In this document: in pieces, positions 36,853 to 45,548 of the stretch
Numbering within the stretch: the first letter of the stretch is position 1
How the letters are laid out: every line of letters begins with the position of its first letter
Assembly: GCA_016709545.1 (NCBI GenBank)
Contig: JADJMO010000019.1
Location: forward strand, 1-64,000
Direction of reading: 5' to 3'
From: Myxococcales bacterium
GTDB lineage: Bacteria > Myxococcota_A > Polyangia > Polyangiales > JADJMO01
Length of the DNA stretch: 64,000 bases
Translations under genes and position numbers: made by a program
The notes under the pieces: generated by a model
Database searches by the model: none
What the model was told of the DNA's origin: nothing
What the model saw: only the letters and a program-made list of their open reading frames with translations

Positions 36853-37422
36853 TCAGGTCACCGTGCGCAGGTAGTGGAACTTCTGGTGGGCGAGGTCTTC
36901 GACGGTGAGCCCCCACGAGTCGTCCCCCGGGATCAGGTAGACGACGTCGGCCTCGACGTTGCCGAAGTTGATCTGCGCGAGGTTGTCGATCATCGCGCCG
37001 AACGTGCTGCGCATCCACAGGCTAGGCTGCGGCACCGCGCAGCGCGTGGCGAGCGTGCGCTCGGTGTAGCTGCCCCGCTGGAGCAAGAGGGCCGCGGTGA
37101 AGGTCATGTAACGTGGCTCGGGGCGATACGGATCGGGCCGACCCGAGGGGCTCGTGCGCGCGCCCTCCTCGGTGGTCATGCCCTGCGACCACATGGTGAA
37201 GTCCTTGGTGGCCCGATCGTGGTCGTCGTAGAAATCCCAGCACCCGCGCTCGACCAGGTGCAGGTTGTTGCGCCAGGCCCACGCGAGCGCCCGGTAGGCC
37301 TCGAACTTGGCCTGCGGTCCCATGCGCTCGGGGAGGTTGCGCAAGAGGCCGTGCACGTGGGCGCGCAGCTGCGGGTCGAGCCGCGCGCAGAGTTCGATCG
37401 CGAAGATGCTCCGCGCCATCAT
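36853..37422 (-). CDS. Protein of unknown function in an oxygenase operon
   Basis: The protein has 189 residues, starting at the tandem ATG at 37422/37419, which overlaps the previous stop. It is mostly helical with several aromatic residues (MGPQAKFEAYRALAWAWRNNLHL, RGCWDFYDDHDRATKDF, YMTFTAALLLQRGSYTERTLA). No signal peptide or known motif is visible. It is the last gene of a coupled three-gene operon starting with a 2OG-type oxygenase. Confidence 0.55.
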   Translation of the reverse strand: MMARSIFAIELCARLDPQLRAHVHGLLRNLPERMGPQAKFEAYRALAWAWRNNLHLVERGCWDFYDDHDRATKDFTMWSQGMTTEEGARTSPSGRPDPYRPEPRYMTFTAALLLQRGSYTERTLATRCAVPQPSLWMRSTFGAMIDNLAQINFGNVEADVVYLIPGDDSWGLTVEDLAHQKFHYLRTVT

Positions 37423-38765
37423 CCACCCCACGATCCGCCAGCGCGGTTCCAGGTGCCCGTGCGGCTCTTGGTCCAGCCGAGCAGCGTGCCGCTGGACTTG
37501 CCGAACACGACCTTGCTGACCGCGAACCCGGCGGGCTGAGGCTTGCTGGCCGGCGGGCTCTTCGAACCGGAGCTGAAATTGCTCGCCCGCGGGCTCACGC
37601 GGTAGTTGTACCGCGCGACCACCGGCTTGACCCTCGTGGGCTCGAACGGGGTGCCGCGTGGAGCTCGGTAAGGGTAGTGCACGAAGAAGTACTCGTGGCT
37701 GCCGGCGTCGCCGCCGTAGCACATGATCACGTCGACCCCCTCGGCCTTCGACGACAGCGGACGCTTGCCGAAGGCATCCGGTCGCACGTAGCGGACATCG
37801 ATGCTCTCGTTCTCGTACGCGACGAAGTCGTCGTTGAGGTCGTCGACCTCTCGGGTCAGGTCGGTCACGTAGAGCACGTGCTTCAGGCCGAGCTTCTTGA
37901 GCGCCGTCGCGCTCGGCAGCCGAGCGACCCAGCGGTTGTCGAACCGGTCGGTCGCGTCGACGTAGTCGGCGAGGCGCCGCGAATCGAGGACGAACACCGG
38001 GCTCGGCGGCGGCTTCCGACCGACCCGCGACTTGCGCGCGACGTCGAAGAGCGGCTGGTAGTAGGCGGCCACGGCCAGCGCCTCGTGCGAGGTGACGACG
38101 CCGCGCGGGTGGGGCCAGTTGTCGAGCAGGAACACCACGTCGAAGTCGTCGGCCATGCCGGCGGCGAGCGCCACCGAGCTCGGGCCCTCGAGGTCGACCA
38201 CCACCGCGACGTCGCGCACGTCCTTGAGCAGCGAAGCGAGCGACTGCCCGACGCTGAACGCGGCGTCGGTCGCCGTGTTGTGCATCGGCTTGAGCACCTG
38301 CTCGAGCGGCACGAACGGGGCCGGGTCGCCCGCGGTCTTGAGGGTCGGCGCGGAGGTGGGGGCCTGCAGCAGCGTGCGCACCGAGTAGGGCGCCAGGTCT
38401 TCTCGCGAGGGGGCGAGGTCGCTCCACAGCTTGGCCAGCGTATCGCGGGAGAAGGGCTTCTCGGTGACGCCGTCGAAGACGAGCGGCTCGCCCGCCGCGC
38501 CGAACGCCCAACCGTACGCCTTCTGCATCTCTATCGAGGTCTTGGCGACGTCCTGGATCGCCTCGTCGTCGTCGTCGCTGCTGGACGCCAGGCCGATGCC
38601 GATGCCGACGGTCGCGAGGGCGGCGATGCCCAGGATGACGCCGAGCGAGCTGCGGCGGGTGGGCTCGTCGGCCTGGATGGCCGTCAGGCTGTGCTGCCAC
38701 CAGCGAGCCCCGACGATGCCGGGCTTCTCGAGGAACTCGTCGCGGCGGAACGTGTCGAATTCCAT
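37419..38765 (-). CDS. Membrane-anchored protein of unknown function
   Basis: The protein has 448 residues; the ATG at 38765 overlaps the upstream stop. One membrane helix lies near residues 41-59 (LGVILGIAALATVGIGIGL), followed at once by an acidic run SSSDDDDE. The long extracytoplasmic or cytoplasmic part contains alternating strand/helix units (VRDVAVVVDLEGPSSVALA, FDVVFLLDNWPHPRGVVT, PVFVLDSRRL, KHVLYVTDLTREV, VDVIMCYGG), suggesting an alpha/beta domain. A Ser/Pro/Lys-rich tail follows. No family is recognised. Confidence 0.6.
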   Translation of the reverse strand: MEFDTFRRDEFLEKPGIVGARWWQHSLTAIQADEPTRRSSLGVILGIAALATVGIGIGLASSSDDDDEAIQDVAKTSIEMQKAYGWAFGAAGEPLVFDGVTEKPFSRDTLAKLWSDLAPSREDLAPYSVRTLLQAPTSAPTLKTAGDPAPFVPLEQVLKPMHNTATDAAFSVGQSLASLLKDVRDVAVVVDLEGPSSVALAAGMADDFDVVFLLDNWPHPRGVVTSHEALAVAAYYQPLFDVARKSRVGRKPPPSPVFVLDSRRLADYVDATDRFDNRWVARLPSATALKKLGLKHVLYVTDLTREVDDLNDDFVAYENESIDVRYVRPDAFGKRPLSSKAEGVDVIMCYGGDAGSHEYFFVHYPYRAPRGTPFEPTRVKPVVARYNYRVSPRASNFSSGSKSPPASKPQPAGFAVSKVVFGKSSGTLLGWTKSRTGTWNRAGGSWGG

Positions 38766-39574
38766 CAGCGGTGGTCCTCGCGCAAGCGCTCCAGGAAGTC
38801 GGGTCGGAAGGTGCCGTCCACCCGGATCGAATATCGAAAGAACGGGTCCGGGTCGACCCCGTGGTCGTCGAAATCGTTGAACCACACCGCCCGGCCGCGG
38901 ACGGGGACCTGGGTGCGGGTCTCCTCGTCCCAGAGGAACAGGCGCTTGTCGCCGCGGGGGCAGAGCGTGATGAAGGTGTCCGGCTCGACCTGGTCGGCCC
39001 GCTCGCCGTCGCGGTGCACCGTGCCGTGGTCGTTGGCGCGGAGCCCCATGACGTTGCAGCGGCCGAAGCTCTCGAACGGCAGGCTCTTCACGAACGCGAT
39101 GGTCCTCGGGAGCAGTGCTTTGGCCGTGCCGGTGAAGTCCTTGGGTACCCGCTTGTCGCCCCAGTACTGGTTCGGGATGAGCTCGACGTAGACCTTCCAC
39201 GGGAAATACACGCCGAAGCGGTACTCGAGCCAGGCCATCTGCCGTCGGGACAGGGGGAGCCCTCGCTCCTCGCCGATGTCGTCGCGCGGCGCGTCGGCGG
39301 GCCACCGGGCCGGGTCGTCGGCGAGGCGCCGGAAGGTCCCGAACTGCCGTGGCGTCATCGCCCGGATCACCTCGCCGTAGTCGACGTGGGCCTCGGCCGC
39401 CCGCGAAGGCGGCATGATCCCCATCGAGCGGTGGCTGCCGCCGGTGTAGTCCGGGGCGAGCTCGGTGAGCGCCAGGCACACCTCTTCGTGCACCTCGTCG
39501 AGCGCCGAGAGGTCGAGATAGGGTTCGAGGTCGACGTAGGGGCGCCCGAAGATGCCGACGATCACGGGCGCCAT
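38765..39574 (-). CDS. Putative Fe(II)/2OG-type oxygenase, paralogue of the gene at 51297
   Basis: The protein has 269 residues, ATG at 39574 (MAPVIVGIFGRPYVDL). Candidate iron ligands are H187 and D189 in TVHRDGE and H238 in WFNDFDDHGV, with R251 in FRYSIRVDG as the likely oxoglutarate partner. A conserved central block (YRFGVYFPWKVYVEL) is shared nearly word for word with the protein at 51297-52118. This is a recognisable double-stranded beta-helix pattern, aspartyl/asparaginyl-hydroxylase-like in layout. It heads a three-gene operon and is divergent, by 15 bp, from the DUF350 operon. Confidence 0.65.
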   Translation of the reverse strand: MAPVIVGIFGRPYVDLEPYLDLSALDEVHEEVCLALTELAPDYTGGSHRSMGIMPPSRAAEAHVDYGEVIRAMTPRQFGTFRRLADDPARWPADAPRDDIGEERGLPLSRRQMAWLEYRFGVYFPWKVYVELIPNQYWGDKRVPKDFTGTAKALLPRTIAFVKSLPFESFGRCNVMGLRANDHGTVHRDGERADQVEPDTFITLCPRGDKRLFLWDEETRTQVPVRGRAVWFNDFDDHGVDPDPFFRYSIRVDGTFRPDFLERLREDHR

Positions 39575-39589
39575 GATACCCTGCCGGGC

Positions 39590-40426
39590 ATGGAGCCGCG
39601 CACGACCTATGTCATCGCGTTCGGCCTGGCGACGATGATCGTCGGGCTGGTCCTCTTGCGGGTGGCCTCGCGGGCCGCCTCCCGGCTGGCGGGCGACAAC
39701 GCCGCGCACCGCTTCTCCCAGGTGGGCGAGGTGGTGGCTGTCTTCCTGGTGGCGGGCGCCGTCGCCAAGAACTGCGTCGAGGGCGTGTCGCTCGCGCGGG
39801 ACGCGATGTTCGTCGCGGCCTACGCGGCGCTCGGCTTCGTCCTCGTGATCGCCACCGGCTGGGTCTCCAACCGCGCCCTGCTCGGTGGCGCGCTGGGCAA
39901 GGAGATCGAGAAGGGCAACACCGCGGCCGGGGTCGCCGCGGGCGCGCACTACGTGGCCACCGGCATCCTGGTCTCTCGCGCGGTGTCGGGCAGCGACCTG
40001 CGCGGGCTCGGGCTGTCGGCGATCTTCTTCGGCCTCGCGCTCGTCACCCTGCAGGCGTTCATGGCCCTGTTCCGCGCGCTTACCGCGTACGACGACGCCG
40101 AGGAGATCCGGGGCGAGAACGTCGCCGCGGCCCTCAGCTACGGCGGCCTCACGGTCTCGGTCTCGCTCCTCGTCGCGCGCGCGCTCGAGGGCGATTTCGC
40201 CGGGTGGTCGGTCTCGCTCAAGGGGTACGCCGCGGCCGTCGCGTGGGTCATCGCGCTCTACCCGGTCCGCCAGATCCTCGTGCAGTCGCTCATCCTCGGC
40301 GCGGCGCCCACCCTGCGCGGCGGCAAGCTGGACGCGGCGATCGCCCAGGACCGCAACCTCGGCCTCGCGGCGCTCGAGGCGGCCACGTATCTCGCGACCG
40401 CGCTCGGCATCGCCCGGCTCGCCTGA
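39590..40426 (+). CDS. DUF350 membrane protein (two tandem DUF350 units)
   Basis: The protein has 278 residues, ATG at 39590. It has about eight helices arranged as two copies of the DUF350 module. Copy-marking stretches are LGGALGKEIEKGNTAAGVAAGAHYVATGILV and the later EIRGENVAAALSYGGLTVSVSLLVARAL; each carries the family's E(x)nGN/EN-AA-A pattern. E. coli YjfL belongs to this family. Its stop overlaps the start of the ATP-grasp gene (TGATG). DUF350 proteins recur beside GSP-synthase-like ATP-grasp genes, which supports a joint function at the inner membrane. Confidence 0.78.
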   Translation: MEPRTTYVIAFGLATMIVGLVLLRVASRAASRLAGDNAAHRFSQVGEVVAVFLVAGAVAKNCVEGVSLARDAMFVAAYAALGFVLVIATGWVSNRALLGGALGKEIEKGNTAAGVAAGAHYVATGILVSRAVSGSDLRGLGLSAIFFGLALVTLQAFMALFRALTAYDDAEEIRGENVAAALSYGGLTVSVSLLVARALEGDFAGWSVSLKGYAAAVAWVIALYPVRQILVQSLILGAAPTLRGGKLDAAIAQDRNLGLAALEAATYLATALGIARLA

Positions 40427-41653
40427 TGGCCTACGACGCCTTCGCGGCTCGGATCCTCGAGGACGGTATCCTGACCGATCCGTGGCTCGACGGCGCGCCC
40501 CGGCTCTCCGAGGAGCCAGTCGTGCTGAGCGGCGAAGACGCCCGCGCGCTGATCCGCGCGGCCGAGCACCTCGCCGCGATCCACCAGGAGTTGTGCCAGC
40601 TGGTCGGCGACGCCCCCGAGCTCCTGGAGGAGTTCTTCGGCCTGACGCCGTTCCAGCGCGCCATGTGGACCGTGTCTGCGCCCATGTGGCACGGCATCGC
40701 GCGCGCGGATCTGTTCTTCACCGAAGACGGCATCGCGGCGGCGGAGCTGAACAGCGACACGCCCACGGGCGAGGCCGAGGCCGTCGTGCTGAACCAGCTG
40801 GTGCGTGACGCCCACCCGGGCACGCGCGACCCCAACGCCCGCCTCGAGGCGCGCTTCGTCGCGATGGTCGCCGAGGTGCGCCGCGCCCTTTCGCTCGAGG
40901 AGGGCGCGATCGGCCTCGTCTACCCGACCGAGCTCACCGAGGACCTCTCGCTCGTGCGCCTCTACCGGCGCTGGCTCGAGGCCGCGGGACACGAGGTCGT
41001 CCTCGGCTCGCCCTACAACCTGCGCAAGGGCCCGGGCGGCGAACTGCTCCTGTTCGACACGCCCATCTCGGTCGTCGTCCGCCACTACAAGACCGACTGG
41101 TGGGGCGAGCGCATCTCGGCGGGACGACGAGCGCGTGCCCGACGAGGAGCCGCTGCGCGAGCCGCTCGAGCTCCTGTTCGACGCCATGCTCGACCGCCGG
41201 TGCGCGGTCATCAACCCGTTCGGCTCGGTGCTCACCCAGAACAAGCGGGCGCTCGCGTTCTTCTGGGAGCACCTCCACCGCTTCTCGCCCGGCGCGCAGG
41301 CGGTCATCCAGCGCCACGTGCCGCTCACGCGCCGCCTCGAGATCATGCACCCCGAGCAGCTGATCGCCGAGCGGGCCGACTGGGTGCTCAAGAGCGACTA
41401 CGGCGCCGAGGGCTCCGAGGTCGTCGTCGGCCGCGCGGTGACCGACGAGGTGTTCCGCGCGACCCTCGCCCACGCCCGCCCCGGCCGCTGGATCGCGCAG
41501 CGTCACTTCGAGGCCAGGAAGGACCCGCGCCTCGGCGTGATCAACCACGGCGTCTTCCTCGTGGCCGGCGAGGCCGCGGGGCTCTATCTCCGGGGACAGG
41601 AAGGCCCCACCGACGAGCGCGCCCTCAGCGTGCCCGTCCTCGTGCAAGCATGA
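40426..41653 (+). CDS. Glutathionylspermidine-synthase-like ATP-grasp ligase, one frameshift
   Basis: The restored protein has about 409 residues. The N-terminal part has FGLTPFQRAMWTVSAPMWHGIARADLF and AAELNSDTPTGEAEA, typical of the GSP_synth family (E. coli YjfC and the synthetase half of Gss). The ATP-grasp part includes VLKSDYGAEGSEVVVGRAV and WIAQRHFEARKD, for ATP and metal binding. The frame breaks near 41125 (GERISA to DDERVPDEEPL). It forms an amide bond between a peptide or carboxylate and an amine, with ATP; the substrates are unknown. It lies in a four-gene coupled operon. Confidence 0.82.
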
Positions 41654-42195
41654 ACAAGACCCTCCTCTGGTTCGGACTCGCGAAGGTCGGCTTCGGCGTC
41701 GTCGTCGGCGCCTTCGGCGTGTTCCTCGGCCTGCGCCTCCTCTCGCTGCTCCTCCGGCAGAAGGACGCCGACGGCGAGCTCGCGAAGGGCAACATCGCGG
41801 TCGGCATCCTGCAGGCGGCGAGCGTGCTCTCGCTCGGACTGCTGCTGCAGCACGCGGTCAGTGCCACTTTCGACGCGATGGATCTGCTCTACCGCGGTCG
41901 CGAGTTCGTGCCCGCGATGCTCGGGCGCTTCGCCGTCTACGCGACGCTGCACGTGGGGCTCTCGCTCATCATCGGCTCGCTCGTGATGGCGCTCGGCGTC
42001 AGCATCTACGGGCGCCTCACGCGCGGCGTCGACGAGCTCGCCGAGGTGCGCCGCGGCAATCCGGCGCCCGCGCTCGTGCTCGCGTGCGTGATCGTCGTGA
42101 TGGCGCTCGTCGTGGAGCCGGGGCTGCGCGCGGCGCTCGACGGCCTCCTCCCGTTGCCGGTGCTCCCGCGCGACGTCCTCCAGGTCACCAACTGA
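41650..42195 (+). CDS. DUF350 membrane protein (single unit)
   Basis: The protein has 181 residues; the ATG overlaps the ATP-grasp stop (ATGA). It has four or five helices with ADGELAKGNIAVGILQAASVLSLGLLL, the same GN.A.(G) motif as in the 39590 protein. The stop overlaps the next start (TGATG). It may be a partner or heteromeric subunit of the longer DUF350 protein. Confidence 0.75.
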   Translation: MNKTLLWFGLAKVGFGVVVGAFGVFLGLRLLSLLLRQKDADGELAKGNIAVGILQAASVLSLGLLLQHAVSATFDAMDLLYRGREFVPAMLGRFAVYATLHVGLSLIIGSLVMALGVSIYGRLTRGVDELAEVRRGNPAPALVLACVIVVMALVVEPGLRAALDGLLPLPVLPRDVLQVTN

Positions 42196-43124
42196 TGCGG
42201 CGGGGGCTCCTGCTCGTGCTCGCGCTCCACCTCGGCGGCTGCCAGGTGGTGGCCGACATGATCGAGGAGGCCAAGAAGGTCCAGTTCGAGAACTCGCCGC
42301 CGCAGAAGCCCAAGACGAAGTCGAAGGTCGACAAGGTGCCCAAGCCCAAGGCGCCCGAGCCGGAGGACGACGAAGAGGACGACGACACGCCGCCGACCAA
42401 GGTGCCCGCGCCGGTCGTGAAGGCCAACGTCGTCGATCTCGGCGTGGCCGCGTACCCGAAGCCGACCGACGGCACGCCCGCGGCGTTCAGCTTCAAGGTG
42501 CCGACCCTCGCGCCGTCGCAGCACAAGGTCGGCTACGACCTCGACCCCGACGAGCGCAAGGCGATCGGCAAGTTCTACAAGGACTACGCCAAGTCGGTCT
42601 CCTGGAAGCGCCTCGACGAGAAGTCGTTCTCGTGGAAGCCCCCCGCGGGCTGCGAGACGGACATGCACTGCGTCTACGCGACGCTGGCCAAGCGCAACAA
42701 GCCCGACATCGAGGTGCTCACCGCCCGGTTCCGCGCGCGGGCCGAGCAGCAGAAGCTCAACGCCCTGCAGACCGCGCAGCTCGTGATGGCGTTCGTGCAA
42801 GCGGTCCCCTACGAGATCCCCGACGACCCGTTCGGCATCAAGCCGCCAGCGCTGGTCCTCGCGGAGCGCCGCGGCGACTGCGACAGCAAGTCCTTGCTCG
42901 GCCACGTCATCCTCAAGTCGCTCGGGGTCGACACCGTGATCGTGAGCTCGCAGGCCCACGCTCACACCCTGCTCGGGATCGCGCTGCCCGCGTCCGGCAC
43001 CACGTTCAAGTTCAAGGGCACCAACTACGCGTTCGCCGAGACGACGGCGATTGGCTCGCCCATCGGCTTCATGAACCCCGACCTCAAGTCGCCGAGCGAC
43101 TGGCGCGTGGAGTACGGGCCGTAG
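42195..43124 (+). CDS. Lipoprotein with transglutaminase-like cysteine-protease domain
   Basis: The protein has 309 residues, with a signal peptide and lipobox LHLGGC (C16). A Lys/Pro/Glu-rich linker of about 75 residues follows. The domain contains RRGDCDSKSLLGHVIL (C229), SSQAHAHTLLGIAL (H255/H257) and YAFAETTAIG, which supplies an acidic residue: a Cys-His-Asp/Glu arrangement of the transglutaminase-like superfamily. Such enzymes cross-link or hydrolyse amide bonds. Being outside the cytoplasm, it could process amides made by the neighbouring ATP-grasp enzyme. It closes the operon. Confidence 0.8.
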   Translation: MRRGLLLVLALHLGGCQVVADMIEEAKKVQFENSPPQKPKTKSKVDKVPKPKAPEPEDDEEDDDTPPTKVPAPVVKANVVDLGVAAYPKPTDGTPAAFSFKVPTLAPSQHKVGYDLDPDERKAIGKFYKDYAKSVSWKRLDEKSFSWKPPAGCETDMHCVYATLAKRNKPDIEVLTARFRARAEQQKLNALQTAQLVMAFVQAVPYEIPDDPFGIKPPALVLAERRGDCDSKSLLGHVILKSLGVDTVIVSSQAHAHTLLGIALPASGTTFKFKGTNYAFAETTAIGSPIGFMNPDLKSPSDWRVEYGP

Positions 43125-43140
43125 GGGTATGCTCGCCGCC

Positions 43141-44296
43141 ATGCGATTCCGCTTCCCCGACCCCGAAGACGCGAAGGAACAGAAGGCGCGCGAGCGCGTC
43201 GAGAAGAAGATCGATTCGTTCTGGGCCGCCCTCGCGAAGCGCGCGGACGACCTCGACGCGCTCTTCTCGCGGCGCGCCTCGTGGGACCTCCCGGCGTTCA
43301 TGCAGAAGCACCTCGGCGCCGTGCACGAGAACCTGCGGTGGGAGTTCGGCCCCGCGCGCAAGGGCCACGGCCATCGGCTCGTCGTCACCCCCGAGGGCGA
43401 GCACGCGCTCGTGCCGCTGGTCGAGTTCATGCTCGCCCGCGCGCCGCGCCTCCGCGGCTGGGAGTTCTACGGGGGCCGCCAGGCCGAGACCGGCGAGTGG
43501 CTCGTCGCGACGATCGAGGGCCGCACCGGCCGCCCGATGCCCAAGACCAAGGTCGGCGTCAGCGCGGGCGCGCACGGTCGCATCGACCTCGTGTTCGAGC
43601 TCGCGGGCCTCTCCGAGAAGGACGCCGAGTCGACGGCGCTCTTGCTCGCCGAGACGCTGCTGGGTGAGGACGTGCTCGACACGTGGATCGGCGCGATCTC
43701 GGTGGAGGCACCGACCAAGAAGCGGAGGCTCTCGCTCGACGCGGTGCCGGCCGCGGTGGAGGCCGCGATCGCCGCCGTGCAGAAGGCGCTCCCCAAGAAG
43801 CCGGCCGTCGATCGCCTCGCGCGCGCGGAGTGGACCCTGTTCCAGGGCGACCCACCCGAAGCCGAGGACTACGGCGACCAGGACGACCTCATCGTCGCCC
43901 CGACGATGGTGCCCGAGGTGTTCCAGGCGGTGCGGGCCCCGGGCTACTCGGATCGCCGCTTCTCGCGCCACGGCGAGGTGTTCGCCTACGTGAAGATCGA
44001 CGGCCGCAAAGGCCTCGCCGGGTCGCGCTTCGAGGATCGCGACGACATCCAGGAGGCGCTCGACAAGGTGCTGGTCAAGCCACGGGCTCGGCGCGGTGGT
44101 CGGCGGCGGCACCGGGCGCATCTACTCGTACGTCGAGCTCGCGCTGCTGGATCCGAAGCGCGCGTTGCCCAAGATCCGCAAGGTGCTCCGCGACGGCGGC
44201 GTGCCGCTCCGCTCGTGGATCCTGTTCCACGACCCCACGCTCGGGGACGAGTGGCTCGGGGTGCACGCCAAGACGAAGGCCCCGCCGCGCCCCTGA
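43141..44296 (+). CDS. Protein of unknown function, one frameshift
   Basis: The restored protein has about 385 residues; the start is ATG 43141 or, less likely, 43129. The N-terminal half is DUF695-like in feel (RGWEFYGGRQAETGEW) but not a confident match. The rest is acidic and helical (LFQGDPPEAEDYGDQDDLIVAPTMVPEVFQAV). The frame breaks near 44085 and continues LGAVVGGGTGRIYSYVELALLDPKRALPKIRKVL to 44296. It is cytoplasmic by composition. It lies 16 bp after the transglutaminase gene but without overlap, so co-transcription is possible, not certain. Confidence 0.5.
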
Positions 44297-44309
44297 GGTC
44301 CTGCAGACC

Positions 44310-44326
44310 CTCGATCGCCGATCGAG
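44310..44326. repeat. 8-bp inverted repeat with 1-bp spacer
   Basis: CTCGATCG, C, CGATCGAG is a perfect palindrome of 17 bases, 14 bp after the stop at 44296. It could be a factor-binding site or part of a terminator; no T tract follows. Confidence 0.6.
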
Positions 44327-44341
44327 CATGATTTGCCTGGT

Positions 44342-44382
44342 CCGGTGAAAATACTGGCGCCAGTACTGTCTGGGTTCACCGG
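44342..44382. repeat. Nested perfect inverted repeats (cruciform-like)
   Basis: CCGGTGAA (44342-44349) pairs perfectly with TTCACCGG (44375-44382), and inside it lies a 14-bp perfect palindrome TACTGGCGCCAGTA (44352-44365). The element is 41 bp and stands out from the surrounding GC-rich sequence by its AATACTGG core. Confidence 0.7.
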
Positions 44383-44469
44383 CGGACTCGCGCACGGTCG
44401 CGCTCGTGGGCTCGTAACGCTCCGCTCGCGCCGTGCATCTGCTGCCTCGGGGGCGCGGAGGAGCGCTGG

Positions 44470-45548
44470 ATGTTCGCGATCACCATTGCCGGCGAGGGCA
44501 CCGCCGAGGTCGACAGGATCTCCTCGGTGCTCCGCGGGCGGCGATTCCGGGTGGAGACCTTGGGAGAGCGGCGAGCCACGGAGCGTCGTGGGCCCAGCGA
44601 TGGGCTCGTGGTCGTCAGCACCAGCAGCGATCGGATGCAGATCACGAAGGCGGTGGTCGAGGCACGTCGCGACGACGACGTGCGCTTCCTCCCCTTCGCG
44701 CTCGTGACGCGGACCGCCGAGCGGGGGACCGCCCAGGCCTTCGGGGCCAAGGCGTTCGTCCATTTCGACGGCAGCCCGGAGGAGCTCGCCACCGAGGTGC
44801 GTCGGATGATCCTTCGCGAGCAGGAGAGCGCTGCGTTCGTGCACCAGCTCGAGGGAGAGATCGGCGCCCTGCGCCTGGGCGATCTGCTCGACACCCTGCG
44901 CCGCGCCGCCAAGGACGCGGTGATCCGGGTCGTGCAGGGCGCCGCCCGCGGAGCGATCCGCGTGCGCGGAGGGGTCCCGATCTCCGCGACCTTCGACGCG
45001 CTCACCGGCCGTCCGGCGCTCGATGCCCTGCTGGGCGTCAACTCGGGGCGGTTCCGCGTGGAGCTCCGGGGGGTCGACGACACCGACGAGTTCGGCGCCC
45101 ACGATGCACTGTCGGCCCGCGTGCTGGTCGACGAGCCGGACCATTCGCCACGCCCGACCTCCACCTCCGCCCAGGCCCCCGATGCAGCGCTGGCGGCGGC
45201 GCTCGCCAACGCGGTCACCGCCTACGCGCGCCGCTGGATGTCCGAGGGCCTCGTGGCCCGCGAGCTCGAGGGCGCGCGGGTCGAGCTCCTGGTCGCCCAC
45301 CCGGCGCTCGGCTCGTTCCGGGTCTCGCCCGCGGGATCGTCTTCGTGGAGGACGTTCGGGGCGCGTCGCAGGTCGGGGGCGCGGGAATCGGCCGCTGGAT
45401 CGCGCGCGCGCTCGAGCGGCTCGACCAGCAACGCCCCGGGCGCTTCGGGGCCGTGCGCGTCGCCGAGGTGGTCGGTGGCCTCGGGCGGCTGCTCGACCAG
45501 GTGGGTTGGCGCGCGGACTTCGAGGCTGCCACCGGAGGTGCGCGATGA
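44470..45548 (+). CDS. DUF4388 (PATAN) protein with receiver-like N-terminus, one frameshift
   Basis: The restored protein has about 359 residues, ATG at 44470. The first 115 residues have the strand/helix order of a response-regulator receiver (FLPFALVTRTA...AFGAKAFVHFDGSPEELATEVRRML), but I see no phosphorylation Asp in the usual place. DUF4388 follows (LEGEIGALRLGDLLDTLRRAA, then RGGVPISATFDALTGRPALDALLGVNSGRFRVEL). The frame breaks near 45345 (VSPAG to IVFVEDVRGASQVGG). The C-terminal part is unassigned. DUF4388 proteins occur in deltaproteobacterial signalling and motility. Its stop overlaps the PYP gene start (ATGA). Confidence 0.72.

Larger units (their letters stand above)
44297..44469. 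promoter_or_regulatory. Palindrome-rich intergenic region
   Basis: This gap precedes the DUF4388/PYP operon and holds several strong inverted repeats, listed separately. It is the likely promoter and regulatory region of that operon. Confidence 0.5.
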
